From Gliomastix tumulicola (taxonomy: Eukaryota > Ascomycota > Sordariomycetes > Hypocreales > Bionectriaceae): DNA of 64,000 nucleotides. A model generated the notes under the pieces. That model saw nothing but the letters and a program-made list of their open reading frames with translations, was not told where the DNA came from and did not search any database. Positions 20,341 to 31,802 of this stretch are shown piece by piece. Location of the stretch: assembly GCA_001599755.1 (NCBI GenBank), contig BCHX01000013.1, positions 1-64,000 of the forward strand, given 5' to 3'. The position numbers were made by a program, and so were the translations under genes. Positions within the stretch are counted from its first letter, which is position 1, and each line of letters opens with the position of its first letter.

Positions 20341-22294
20341 GTCCCGACAATCTGGTTCGAGTGGACAAGCACCAAACCAACAGCTTTTGTCACGGTCAAA
20401 GCCCCGGGCGTCAACGTTTGCCCAACAGCTTCGCACAGTTGCCACGGCGTCATTTGCAACGACGGGCTGTTCAGCGGCCGAGCCTCCGTCCCCCCGCGTC
20501 GATGAAAAGGCTTCGAGCTACCACGGAACATATATATTATAGGACTCGCAGACAAGAAGCGAAATCAGAGGCTGCCTCCATACAAGGCTTTGCCCTCGCT
20601 CCCCTTGGGCTGCCCTCACTGCTGGCGAGCGGCTCTGCTCAGAAAAATGGTAGCCACAAGCAGCTGAGCAATCATGCATCGAGGAATGCGAGCCACCCCG
20701 CTGGTGGCGGAGCATACGGAGTCTTCTATATGGGCCCCAGATAAATGAGGAATAGTGTCACATGACAATGAGCGAATGCACGTTAGCGCATATCCTAGTC
20801 AACGGAAAAAAGTAAAACGCGCGTCATTTTTCACCGAGGCAACCACAGCCCACAAGATCGCGTCCAGACTGCATCAAACTGCAAGATCACGCAGGGCAGT
20901 GGACCTGGTGTACCACTGCGGACAGGCCTTGTCCACGTTCTGCCAATAAACTCCCAACCAAGATGCCTGAAGAGCTTTTGCGCTGCCAAAAGCAGGGCAG
21001 CCCAGAAACAGGTCTACCCAATGGTCAGGGTGGGACGGGCTGGAGGAGGGCGTGACGGGCAGCACGCCAAGAAGAGGCCGATCAGACGATCAACTCACCT
21101 TGGATAGCGTACCCACATGGCCTTCCAAGCCTTGACTCGCTTAGGAAGTAGGGCCGCTCATAGAGGACCATTCAGAGCCAGCAGTGCAGGGAGATGCCGT
21201 CAGGGGTCGCCGTTCACTGCTCCCCAAGGTGAGAGGTGAGAAATAGCGCTTGGCTCAGCCAGGAGAGATCAGCAACCAATCGCACTCGCCTTCCGTCTGT
21301 GCGTGAGGGGTCGCTCACGGTTGAATCACCTCCGCGAGAACAGGGCAGCAGGTCAACCGGATCAATGCTGAGGATAAACAACGGAAAGGATGAGTTCCGG
21401 AGAAAGACTCTGGGGCGCGGACTGAGGGAAACACGACAATAAAACCTCGATGAGTCAGAGCTTCCTACTGTCGGTGCGCTAGTGAGGTGTGGATCGAGTG
21501 GTTCCCTTCCTTGGCCGCCTCCACGGCTATCGAAGCGAGGAAGAACGCCATGAATCCACCACTACTGCGTGACCGCCCGGCCATCCCCGACGTGTACTCA
21601 CCCCGAGAGACAAGCTGAGGGCAGTCCAAAACAGCAGAGTAGCGCGGAGAGCGTTCACCTTAGGTGTAGCCTTGAGAGCAGACGTCCGTGTCTCTTAGTC
21701 CTGTCAAGCTGGGAAACCACATCGATGAGCGGTCACCATCGATATCCGATCTGCTGTCAAGGCTGAGAGACGGCACGCAAGTCGGCCGCCGTCGCTCCGC
21801 GAGGCACCAGTGGTCCCGCCACCTGGTGAGACTATACCGTTAACCCACCTATATTAGCTTATTTTTCATCGAACCATACAGGAGGGCCGCCGGAGACGGA
21901 GCTACCGGCTGACGTGATATGGTCTAAGAGCTCCATCCACTCCGTTCCGCCATGCCATTGGCCAAGGTAAGCCAACGATTTGCCGCGACACGTCCCGACG
22001 CCCTTCTTAAATGTCTGCCTGAACAGCTCCCCCAACCGTTCCGGCATCGAATTTCAGTCAGGACCTTCCGCTCTCGCCAACCAACAAAGTCAGAATGCGG
22101 CCATCTCCAAGACGAGCAAGCCGGACTGACAACCAAGACGAGTAAGCCGGACTACCGATCTTGGCCAGCTATTCGGCGCAGAGACGCTAGGGCAGACTCT
22201 CGCTGGAAGTAGCCGCACACCTCGTGAGCTCGGTACCGCCAATGTATTTCCTTCACCATCGCCTGCAACAGCAGACCTCCTTCGCTCCGGAGCT
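20341..22294. other. intergenic, possible LINE 5' leader
   Basis: No domain-bearing frame is present. A two-copy tandem of about 27 bp around AGACGAGCAAGCCGGACT lies near 22111-22162, immediately before the LINE ORF1 remnant, and may belong to that element's 5' untranslated region. Confidence 0.35.
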
Positions 22295-23345
22295 ATGAGT
22301 CCTGCCACAGCCATCCGTCCCAACGTACCTCGCCTGCTCAACCGCCGACAACGGTCCGACAACGCGGAAAACCATGCCTGCCTGGTTCAGGTTGAATTCA
22401 ATTCCTACTCGTTTGTAGCCACTTTTCCCAGAAGCCCTACCCGGAAGCGGGGTTTGGCTGGCCGCCGAGGTGCTCCGAACGTAGCATGCCTACCTGCCCC
22501 ATCACGACGGGCTGGCTGCTCCGATGGCTTTCTTCTGGCACCAGCTGACAAACACACAACACCAAGGTCGTCGTCTTCCGAGCCTTCTGCGCCGCCTTTG
22601 AGGAGACAGCTAAGCAATTCACGACGCAGCCCGAACGAGACCTGGTCCAACAGCTCTCGGCCGGCTTCCTCAGCTACTGGAGCGGAACCGTGACTGCACC
22701 AAACCTGGTATCGAAGCCGACGTACAGCAGCGTGGCCGCCAGCTCACCTCTCTCTTCTGCATCCCCCCCTTCCGGACCCCGCCAACGTCAACATCAACAG
22801 ACAGCCCCCGGTCTCCAGGGGCAACGGGCCGTGGTCGCCCCACCCGCGTACCCCGCTCAGGACCTCCGCGTCTTCGCCCACCTAGGCACCGAAGCATCAG
22901 CACGAGCCTAACCAAAACACACCCTTCCTACGACACCTTTTCCTCCGTCAGCCACTGGGTCGACGCCGATACGAGGCCGCGTGTGATGACTTACGTCAGA
23001 CGGCGGCCCGAACTACTAACGAATCAATTCCAGCCAGCTGTGTGTGTCACGGGATTTCCTGTGGCTGACCGTGAACAACATGACCATCGTGAACGTGTAC
23101 CGACAGCCTTCCCACGATGCAGCCCTTGAAACCCTCCTCCGCTGGCGCGTCCCGTCCCGATACTTAGTAGTTGGTGACTTCAACGCCAAACACCCCACAT
23201 GGCAGACGGGTCGCCTCGAGGGGGCGACGCGAGGCCATTGCCGCCTGGGCGGCGGAGAACAAGCTGGCGCTTGCCTGCGCATCAGCATCTATATACAAGC
23301 CAAGGCGCGTCAGGGTTTGCTTGGCTTCCTCCATGGGAAACTACG
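22295..23345 (+). mobile_element. Tad-type LINE remnant A: ORF1 and endonuclease start
   Basis: A frame from about 22540 to 22911 encodes part of a gag-like ORF1 (FEETAKQFTTQPERDLVQQL, FLSYWSG, PTYSSVAASS). It resembles ORF1 proteins of fungal Tad-clade retrotransposons. From 22983 a second frame begins TYVRRRPELLTNQF. After a shift, 23044-23220 gives RDFLWLTVNNMTIVNVYRQP and LVVGDFNAKHPTWQTG, the apurinic-like endonuclease with its GDFN catalytic motif. Frameshifts break both ORFs, and the reverse transcriptase is absent. The copy is 3'-truncated and inactive. Confidence 0.65.
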
Positions 23346-23409
23346 CGTAGATCAATGCAACGTGGAAAAGATGGCTACGTAGAAAAGTCAGGAGGATGGG
23401 AGGCAAGAG

Positions 23410-23889
23410 GGAAGGGACAAGAAGAGGGAGGCATGATGGAAGATATAATTCATGAAACTTTTCCATCCGGGGTCGCCGTACAAAACCCTTGTCGTACGCA
23501 CGGACGAAAACCATTGTAATTTGATAAATTACACCGACCCTTAGTACAGTAAGAAAGGCCTTTGTCACTGCTGGCTGCCAGAGACTGCAGCCGAGAAACG
23601 GGAGGCAGATAAGGCCCTTGAGGGCCTTAATCAGGTCTTTGAGCCGGCTGCTCGCGAGGCGTGGGAGTTAGAGACTGCAATGCGCAAGATGACGCTGCGA
23701 GGCCAGCCTCGCGGCCGGAAGCCAACCTGGCGCTTCAATCAGAAGACCGGCCGGCTCGTCCGACGTAAAGGGAACGGCATAGATTGGTTCCGCTACCAAT
23801 CGAAGGCCCTGAAAATTTGGGGCGTTTCTGTCCAATACCGCAAGGAATCTCGCGAACTACACATACCCAAATCTGGATGGCAGATATGA
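23410..23889 (+). mobile_element. mariner/IS630-type DDE transposase remnant
   Basis: The frame from about 23560 reads EKREADKALEGLNQVFEPAA, WELETAMRKMTLRGQPRGRK and then RRKGNGIDWFRYQSKALK. This is the stretch just before the catalytic core in a family of fungal DDE superfamily endonucleases related to mariner. The reading frame then departs from the family before the acidic catalytic residues, so the core is lost. Terminal inverted repeats were not found. The fragment abuts the LINE remnant, suggesting nested or serial insertions. Confidence 0.6.
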
Positions 23890-24139
23890 GCCTGTCCTTG
23901 CGGTATGAAATGGGCCAGCCACGCTTGTCACGAGCGGAAGTCGTACAGTAGGACGATCACAGCACAAATCTCAAACAACTACTTTCAGACAAACACAAAG
24001 TTATTTTCGAACAAATTACCTGGCTACTTGTCAGCATTTGAACTAATCATACATGATCCATTAGAGAAAGGTTTGGCGTATAATAAGTATATAAGATGGG
24101 AGCTCTAAAGAGTCTTTCTTTACAAGCATAGATGCGGAA

Positions 24140-24670
24140 TTGCTATCTCATATACTACTCCTCCTAAACGAATTGCAAGCGGAGATCGGAAAGCATCTCC
24201 ATGGACTATCCTTGCCTCAGGCAGTGAGTGCAGGCCTGCAGGTTGACAAAGCCACGAGACTCCGCGCAAAGCATACCTCTCTCTGGTCTTGTTTTCTCGA
24301 TAAAGAATTCAAACTCAAACCTGCTTCTAAGCTCGAACCTACTTCTAAATCGACACATCTTTTATTGTCATGGCTGCCAGCAAACAATTCCATATGGCTC
24401 CCAGACCAAGTCACCAGGGACAAAATGAGCTCAGATCGAAAGGTCTTTTTAAAATCGGCCAATGTGGACACGCATGAGGTTATTTTAAAATCGGCCACTG
24501 TGGATATACACCAAAGAATTATAGTGGACGTTGGGAAGTACGTGAAAAATGATAACGGAAGATTATGGACGTCCATTATATACTTCAAGGGTAAGAGCTG
24601 GACTGTACAGGACGTGGATGTTGAGTTTGTTCATAGCTATGAAGAGGGCGTATCAAGCCAGTACAAATAA
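24140..24670 (+). CDS. unrecognised ORF, up to 176 aa, no ATG near its 5' end
   Basis: The frame is open for 177 codons, but its 5' part lacks an ATG, so it is either an internal exon or a relic. The sequence includes a Lys/Pro/Ser tract near residue 60. A local duplication follows, in which LKSANVDTHEV and LKSATVDIHQR are about 14 residues apart, the product of an imperfect duplication of roughly 40 bp at 24448-24520. The C-terminal part (RLWTSIIYFKGKSWTVQDVDVEF) looks like beta-sheet protein. No family recognised. Confidence 0.3.
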   Translation: MLSHILLLLNELQAEIGKHLHGLSLPQAVSAGLQVDKATRLRAKHTSLWSCFLDKEFKLKPASKLEPTSKSTHLLLSWLPANNSIWLPDQVTRDKMSSDRKVFLKSANVDTHEVILKSATVDIHQRIIVDVGKYVKNDNGRLWTSIIYFKGKSWTVQDVDVEFVHSYEEGVSSQYK

Positions 24671-26453
24671 GCCATTGAAGTAGCAAACCTACAAGGAAGG
24701 AAGAGGTCCATATGGCAAATGAGCGAGCGGACGACGATATGCCTAGAGGCAAAGAGAGGAAATGATGTTCAGAACCCGCGGAGGCCATGGCATCTAACCG
24801 GGGACACTCATGCCCATACAGCCGACGATCGATCTTGGTGGAAAAATTTGATTACTTCGACCAAGTCCAAGGGCATATGGCATAGCGCGTTTGGCAATAG
24901 AGGCTGGTGGGTATTCAGAGCGGGAACAGGTACCTCTGACTTCACATAGATACGGTACTATTCTAGTGGATGAAAGTATTATATAGACCTTTGATGTCCG
25001 CTCCTGGCGGAGGCACCGGTGACTGCTCTGGCACTAATTAAAAGAAGCAGGGCCTACATTGAGTTCGCTATCTCATGTCTTCATGGCACGCAAGCCATGT
25101 ACCCGTGTGCATCACGGCTCTGTCAGGAACTTGAACAGGAATATCACGCCATCAATGAAGCGGCCCGGCTGGCTTGGCGGCCAGTTAGGGGATGGCTCGC
25201 CGCGTGATCGAGCCGCGCTGCATGACTATTAGAAGGCCCCAGGATCGGTACAGGTTGAAATATATGTCTCTTACTTTGATTCGCTTTCGTATCCTGTAAA
25301 AGCAGCATGCAATGTGATTGACATGATTGTGTCCATGCCCACTACCCCATTTCATAGGCATTGAACGTCGATTTCACACCAAAACCGGGATTGCATGGTC
25401 TGAGCTTGGGCATCTGTGCCACGGACGGGTTGTCCTGAATCTGGATGGAACTGGCTCCGAGCAACCTCCAAAGCCACTAGCGCCGCATCATGCTCTCTCC
25501 GGGCCACATCCACCCTGACATCCATGGCTTGCGTCGACAGCCCTAGGCATTAACGCGAGGGAAAGGACGGTCGTTTCCTACTCTTCTATAATTAATTGTC
25601 GCCTGCCCTCAATCGTCGCCTGCCCCCTGTCCATTTCCTAATTCGGTTGCCAACCAATCTCTACGTGATGTGGAGATCAATCACGGCAGTGGTGCGGAAC
25701 GCGCCAGTGATGACTCGAGCCGCACGCTACTGTATTTTCCGGGCGGCAGCCACCAGGTCGCTGCTCAGTCACGACCTACTCAAGAATACTTAACCGAAGT
25801 GCGCCACGCTTTGTTTTTTCAGCCAATCAGCACCCTAAAGAGTCTGCCTCCGGTCCTCGTGTGAAAAGTGCGCCGCACTTTCGATTATAGCGCGATCTTT
25901 CCAAACCGAGAAACGCGCCGAACTTCATTTCCCATCTTGCCCGTGCCATCACAGAGGACCATCCCGTCCGCTCTCCCATAGTCAAGCTGATGAGGGGCCC
26001 TATCATGTCCGTCTACCGCTTCCCTCCGTCACTGCCCTGGGGGGCTGCAAGCGTTCGTGAGGGATCATGGAGCGAAGATCAAGCCCTCCCATTTCGGCGG
26101 CTATGCTGTAGGTTTGAGGGCTTATGAAATGTAGTTGGATGACTACAGGAGCAACATTTCTGCTTCTGTCACAAGGCGGGAGGGGTATTCAAGGTTCGCC
26201 TAAATAATGAACTCTAATCCTCTGTTGCCACTATTTATCTGATAGCCGGTGAGGCCCCGAAAATCTAGTGACAAACCTAACTCGCAACAAGCGCCCCACG
26301 ATATCGTTCTGATTGTGAAATGATGTAAGAATAGCCTCCACTGACTTCTCTTCGACGCCAGCTACTACTAGTATATAACAGCCATAAGACCTTGATTTCT
26401 GCCAACCACCCTTAGCACTCTTTGTATGAAACCTCTAGTTGGCAGGCATTGAA
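24671..26453. other. intergenic, short frames only
   Basis: Frames at 24719-24949 and 25019-25207 (plus) are even but short and unrecognised. Around 25795-25885 the string AGTGCGCC occurs twice, once followed by GCAC. I could not tie it to an element. No TATA box stands out before the ORF at 26454. Confidence 0.35.
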
Positions 26454-27470
26454 ATGGCTGATCAAGTACTAGACCTGGCAACACATCCCAACCGCGAGGG
26501 CGAGGGAAACGGTTCGGCAAAGCCACGAACACCCACCTCGGTCATCTCGCATGCCATATGCCACTTCCTCTGCCCCGATGAAATCAACGAGATATACAAT
26601 CAACTCCGGGCCAGCCTGATACCAAACCGCCAAGTACTATGGAGCGGTCTGTATCGTGAGAAAGCCCAGTACTGGGCCGATGCCCATGACATGCAGACAC
26701 TCACCACAGCGATGGGTCCGTTGATGGATAACGACAACGCACTGTGTCGTCTTAAGACTAAGCGTCGTAATGGCTGGTCCAACTACATTCACGGTGCTTC
26801 CGTCATCTTTGCATTACTGATCGCCGAGGGCAAACAGGTCACCGTGTTAACACCACCTCCCCCGCAGAGATTTAATCCATCGGGAGAGAGTTACTACCAA
26901 CAGATTGAGGAGCCAATTATCAAGGGAGAATTGGGAAATAAGCCCCTAGAACAGATCTTGTTGGTGCATCCCATGGTTCCAGGAGCAACGGACTCGATCT
27001 ATCAGATGTGGCCGGTTGATAAGCAGGAAGCTTGGAAGAAAGAGTACGGGAGCAGGGCCAGAACCATTGTCGTCAAGTGGCGAAAAACAAAGGTCAGTAG
27101 GATGTGTCGCAGAATCGACATTTACTCAACTGTCATCTTCCAGCAACCACCGGTATCATTCGATATTACCCACAACTTGGGGGTCATTTCACTGAAGCCA
27201 ACCCAGCCGAAGAAAATGACTAAGCCGCTACAGACCCCAACTGAGCAACAGCAGAAGAAGCTAGTTGAGCAAAAGAAGCTGGCTAAGCAGAGGAAGTTAG
27301 CTGAGAAAAGGGAGCTAGGTGAGAAAAGGGAGTTAGCTGAGCAGAAGACGCTGGTTAAGCAGAGGAAGTTAGCTGAGAGAATGAAGTTAACCGAGAAAAG
27401 GAAGTTAGCTGAGCAGAGGAAGCTAGCTAAGCAGAAGAAGCAGGCTAAGCAGAAGAAAGAAGCTGGCTGA
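26454..27470 (+). CDS. conserved-looking WSG protein with a C-terminal hexapeptide repeat, 338 aa, probably truncated
   Basis: The first ATG is 26454. Residues 20-205 have the texture of a globular domain, with VLWSGLYREKAQYWA, LTTAMGPLMD, GASVIFALLIAEGKQVTVL, PPPPQRFNPSG and a final QMWPVD. I recall similar unassigned fungal proteins but cannot name an activity. A 51-nt in-frame segment (27093-27143) has GTCAGT...CAG borders and a TACTCAAC branch and may be an intron. Residues from about 269 onward are eleven to twelve six-residue repeats (KLAEQR-like), coded by an 18-bp minisatellite. The stop at 27468 follows an apparent slippage: in another frame the repeat continues (KKLAEQRKKLG) to a stop at 27576, so the ancestral tail was longer. 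Confidence 0.5.
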   Translation: MADQVLDLATHPNREGEGNGSAKPRTPTSVISHAICHFLCPDEINEIYNQLRASLIPNRQVLWSGLYREKAQYWADAHDMQTLTTAMGPLMDNDNALCRLKTKRRNGWSNYIHGASVIFALLIAEGKQVTVLTPPPPQRFNPSGESYYQQIEEPIIKGELGNKPLEQILLVHPMVPGATDSIYQMWPVDKQEAWKKEYGSRARTIVVKWRKTKVSRMCRRIDIYSTVIFQQPPVSFDITHNLGVISLKPTQPKKMTKPLQTPTEQQQKKLVEQKKLAKQRKLAEKRELGEKRELAEQKTLVKQRKLAERMKLTEKRKLAEQRKLAKQKKQAKQKKEAG

Positions 27471-27500
27471 GCAGAGGAAGAAGCTAGGTAGAAGAGGAGC
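27258..27500 (+). repeat. 18-bp coding minisatellite
   Basis: Units like AAGTTAGCTGAGCAGAGG recur about twelve times with point differences, encoding Lys/Arg/Glu/Gln hexads. The repeat continues for about 30 bp beyond the present stop codon in a different frame. Confidence 0.75.
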
Positions 27501-28008
27501 AGATGCAAGCACGAGTGAGAAGGAGAATAGCTGGCCAAACTACTATCTGTCAACGGCTGGTGCTTTCGTACTAGGATGAAAACGACGTCACGCCACGGCG
27601 GGACCAGCCCGGGTATAAGACCGTGTACGAGCTGTGACTTGCTGAGCTGCGGCGCGCGCTTGGCTCGGGCCCAACTCGGCGCCGTTTCCGTTGATTGCCG
27701 TCTCCAGGGGGTTCGGGGATTTCGAGGGCAGTCGAGTTTGGACCATAACAGACTGTAATAAAAGAGGCCGTTGATCCATAGCACTCAAAACCAGGACGGC
27801 AGCGTAGCTGATCTTTCTCCGACTACAAAGGGGTGAAATGATAGACGAGAAGGGATATTTTACGATGGAATCCACGAACGAGGTCCAATGCATCGCGTCC
27901 TTACATGGTTGAGTCCCCACATCTCAATTAAGCTCGGGAGATACCAGCACCTGGGAACTTGATCGGACATACGGACGAATCAGGAAATTGACAAGGAAAA
28001 GGCGATAA

Positions 28009-28398
28009 TTGGATCGAATCATTCAAAGCTTCAGAGTGATTTTCCGAGGCTGGACGCTCCAGGAGTTGCTAGCCCCGCGCAACCTGGTCTTTGTGGACCG
28101 GTACTGGAGGGGATGCGGCCTTGCCAGCAACTGGCCTGAGACTGTCTGTGGAACGGGGATTCCTACCGACTACCTGAGTAGAGGCGATGAACTTACCAAT
28201 CTATGGGAAGTCCGAGTGGCTCGGCGGATGGCATGGGCGGCGAGCCGGAAGACTACTTGGATCGAGGACTCAGCTTATTCACTCCTCGAGCTCTTCGACG
28301 TGTATATGCCGATGCTCTATGGGGAGGGGCAGCGAGCCTTCCAACGCCTACAAGAGGAGATAATGAATGTCTACGAGGACTCATCTATACTGGCCTGA
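28009..28398 (+). pseudogene. HET-domain fragment (heterokaryon incompatibility type)
   Basis: A 129-codon frame matches the central to C-terminal part of the HET domain: RGWTLQELLAPRNLVFVD, IPTDYLSRG, RRMAWAASRKTTWIEDSAYS, LLELFDVYMPMLYGEG and FQRLQEEIM. In intact members the domain begins about 150 residues earlier and continues with an effector-regulating region. Both are missing, and no ATG opens the frame. The fragment stops 40 bp before a LINE remnant, which probably truncated it. HET proteins trigger cell death on non-self fusion. This copy cannot do so. Confidence 0.7.
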
Positions 28399-28438
28399 AG
28401 CGGTATAGACACCGATAGAGGTTTCGCGCCCAACGGAT

Positions 28439-29303
28439 TTGCACAATCTGGTCGTCTACTCGGACAGCTCAAGGTCAGAAGAGGGCGCAGCTAGGTACGG
28501 GTTCGCCGTGCGCCAGGACGGCGAGTCAGTTGACCGGGGCTGTGGCCGGCTCGGCCCGGCCGAAGTGTTTGACGTCGAAGCGACGGGCGCGCTCCGGGGC
28601 CTGCAGGCGGCCCTCCTGATTCCGCGCAGCCCCGCCCTGCAGATCATAGTCTATCTCGACAATATTACGGCAGCCTCATATCTCCAAGCGAAACCCTCGG
28701 ACTCTTCCCAGGACGTCTTTATCAAGTTCCAGGTCCTCGCCGACGCACACGGCGCCACAAGTATCCGCTGGGGGTCCAGCCACGCCAAGATCCCGGGAAA
28801 CGAAGAGGCCGATGGGCTCGCGAAGGTGGGCTGTCTCCAGCCAACGCCAGCCGACGCTCTACCGACACTGGCATACATTCGCCGAGCTGCGAGACTGTGG
28901 CCGAAAGACGCTTTTGCCGCCTGGTGGAGGGAGTCGGCCCCTGAACAATACAAACCGCTCGAACTGCCGGCCGCGACACGCTGCCCGCCGGAGCTCGCAC
29001 TCCCGCGACGTACGCTGCACCATCTCTTGGAAGCTCGGTCGCGGCACGGCAACTACACAGACTACCGTGAACGCCTTGACCACGTGGGCGCGAAGATACT
29101 ATGCTCGTGTGGACGACGCAAGGCACCGGATCACATCTTCTACTGCTGCAAGGTACCGCCGCGCTGGCGGATCAGACTGCGGCTAACACCCACGGCGGCG
29201 GTGTACCGTGCACTAGGCAGGGATTTCATCGAATTCACCAAGGTAGCGAGAGACAGCGCTTTCTTCGAGAAGGTTCTGCCGCCGCTACTAGACAAACACG
29301 CTG

Positions 29304-29379
<76 letters not shown>

Positions 29380-29380
29380 G
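28439..29380 (+). mobile_element. LINE remnant B: RNase H and C-terminal zinc knuckle
   Basis: One open frame encodes an RNase H domain (NLVVYSDSSRSEEGAARYG with the first catalytic Asp, then VEATGALRGLQAAL, IVYLDNITAASYL, WGSSHAKIPGNEEADGLAK). It is followed by the C-terminal segment of Tad/I-type non-LTR retrotransposons with a CCHC-like motif (LCSCGRRKAPDHIFYC). The endonuclease and reverse transcriptase are absent, so the copy is 5'-truncated, as is common for LINEs. The frame runs straight into a CATACA microsatellite that may be its 3' tail. The RNase H residues visible (D, E, D, H/D) appear kept. Confidence 0.72.
29304..29380 (+). repeat. (CATACA)n microsatellite
   Basis: About twelve to thirteen six-base units, read as alternating His-Ile in the frame of the preceding LINE. 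The position at the end of the LINE coding region suggests a 3'-tail origin. Confidence 0.85.
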
Positions 29381-29491
29381 ACATACGCACCCATGTGCAA
29401 CTGCGCAACCACTTTCTGCTTCCTTGCTCCTTCCCTCGCCCTGCCTTTCGCTTTGTTTTCCACTATGATTCCCTCTCCGCACCGGGCCTAG

Positions 29492-30399
29492 GCAGCATCA
29501 AGGAACGGACGCACCTTTACTGACCGGAGCTACGCACGAACCGCCTTGGCGGCCGGCGAGGAGAGGTCCCACTAGGACTAACAACCACAGCAGACTCCGC
29601 GCTGCACCTGGATGACCCACTGACGGGCGGCAGGATTCGACGATGAGCGCCTCCGAGCCGACGATACGCTGGATGGTGTTTATGTTTTACCACTTTGTAG
29701 AGTTGACCCCCTGGTTGACCAGTAGAGTAGTAGCTAGGAACAGCAGCTCAGCACGTCCCGTGCCCCTTCAGGGGACCTGAGTGGCCTAACACCGCTAGAC
29801 GAAAAACCAACACCCCATATATATATCACAGTCATTACCTATATGGATTGGATAGCTCGACGGCTATCAATAAAGCACCTTGCTTAGAAGCACCTTTTGC
29901 CAATAAGCATACAAGTCAAGGGAGTCCTCCACTGTGCCAATCCCAGTATTGCTGACGCTCATACTTACTCGCTGTGACTACAACCGCTCAGTCATCAAGA
30001 CATCACAGAGTTCTGGGAACATAAGACTGTTAGAACCCGATCCGCCTACCCTGAACCCCGGTCGAACCACCCCGTTCGTCACAGTTACGATGTCTCTCGA
30101 GAGGGGACCCGATGGCGGCCACCTCTAAAACTGCCGGAAGGGAATATTTATAGGCAATGTCTTCAATAGGTGAGCCACAGTAGGGACGGGAGGGACAACA
30201 AAGATTAGGAGTAGTCGATTTGATTGTTGACTCGATTCTAGACAGTGATCGGTCCATATCGAGTAGAAATCCCGGGGGAGGTCACATGTTATGGCTAAGA
30301 CCGAGGCTGGGAGAATTGGCAGCAAACTTTTGCCTCTCTTGGGAATGGCTTCCTCCCCCATACGGCATACAGACAAACGTATGAGCCCTGTCACTCTCG
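29492..30399. other. intergenic, no recognisable gene
   Basis: Short frames only. A TATATATA stretch lies near 29818. Confidence 0.4.
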
Positions 30400-30562
30400 A
30401 CGGTTAAGATCTGGGATGCGGCGGCAGGGTCGTGCCTTCAGACGTTAGAGGGCTGTGAATCATAGGTGAGATCTATGGTCTTCTCGGCGGGTGGACGGCG
30501 TCTCGCCGCCTCGGGCTCGGCAGATGAAACGGTCAAAATCTGGGACTTGGTGCGTGCGCATC
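30394..30562 (+). pseudogene. WD40-repeat fragment
   Basis: Read from 30394, the frame gives LSTVKIWDAAAGSCLQTLEG, then a stop (TAG), then VRSMVFSAGGRRLAASGSAD and ETVKIWDL. This is one full and one partial WD40 blade of the high-identity type found in fungal NACHT-WD40 proteins such as HET-E relatives. Nothing of the NACHT domain is nearby. A frame-internal TAG and a one-codon insertion (AA in LAASGS) show decay. Confidence 0.65.
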
Positions 30563-31802
30563 CCTCCGGACCAGTCAAGCTAGGGAGGACGATGGATGGG
30601 TGAACTGATCAAGCCCAGTGGAACAACCATCATAGGGCTGGGGCGTACTCTTGCTTACATGAATGAATTGATTCCGAAAGTGCGGCGCTACCACGGTCTT
30701 GGTAACCAGTATGCGTTGTCGCTCGCAAGACCTAATGGGCTTCCTCCATCCTTGTATAGTTTGTGCCAAATTGGCCCATTCACTCGATCTTATATGGCGC
30801 GTTGAAGTAAGGTGTGCTCGTAAGTTTTGTAAGATTTTATCACGGGAGGGCCATAAGGAGAGCAGGAATAACGACTTTCAGCACACTACGTACGCCTAAT
30901 ACACCTAAGCGTTCCAACCATGGAGGCCTTCCCATCGTGCTAGGGCCGAATTTTTCGCTGGCCACATACAGGTGCAACGGATAATTATCGAATTTCCACC
31001 AATATGCCAAACTTACTTCTGGGTGGATGACCCGTGGTCACTCATCTACGCCACTGCACGAAGAACCAGGCAACTAATGCAGCCGTGCTTAGTGCTAGAT
31101 AATCACGGGTGTCGTTTCATGCTGCTTCATGAGCCACCAGAACGGCCCTTCAACCCGATTTCATACACTTCCCATTCAACTCATACCCTCGTACTTTGGT
31201 ACCTTCAAACCGAGAATCGCCAATCTGGCACAGGGGTGGCTCAAATGTGGCGGTTCAAACCGACCTAGTGAGAGAATGCCCTAGTCCTTTGCCGCACGGC
31301 CATTGACATATTCCGCAACCCCCCTCCTCCCCGAGCCGCCCTAATACCTAAAGTGCTTTTTGGCGTACAGGCTTCGGCGCTTTTTGATGGTGTACTCGGG
31401 ATATGTAGGCGATGTCGGAATTAGGGCCTGAGGTGTCAAGCGCACACACCAATGGCTTAGCACTCTCAGTACATCTTCTCCTCACTGGAGCAGCATAGAA
31501 CGTAATCCTTAATTAATTCAGTCGAGAATCTCGTACACCATTTCACGGGGGCGTTCAGGCTAGGTGGAACCCATACTGGATACTGTCACTAAGTCTCCAG
31601 ATGGTCGAAGGCATCAGATTGGCGACATATCTGTATTCAGACCAAAGTTACGAAGGCTCTTAAAGAAGATGGATATGAAACACAGAAATCGAAAAACGTG
31701 TAAGTTAATATGAAACAGCATAAATCGACACGTGGGACTGTCCAGCAATGTCTTTGAGCAATTGCGCGACCAGCATAGCCATCTTCCAGGTCATTTGCAG
31801 CT
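30563..31802. other. intergenic, no recognisable gene
   Basis: A 98-codon frame at 30972-31268 (plus) without a known motif is the only candidate. The rest is short frames. Confidence 0.35.

Noticed and set aside
29300..29385. CRISPR-like array
   Set aside because: It is a plain hexanucleotide microsatellite without spacers. No CRISPR array or cas gene is present, as expected for a fungus.
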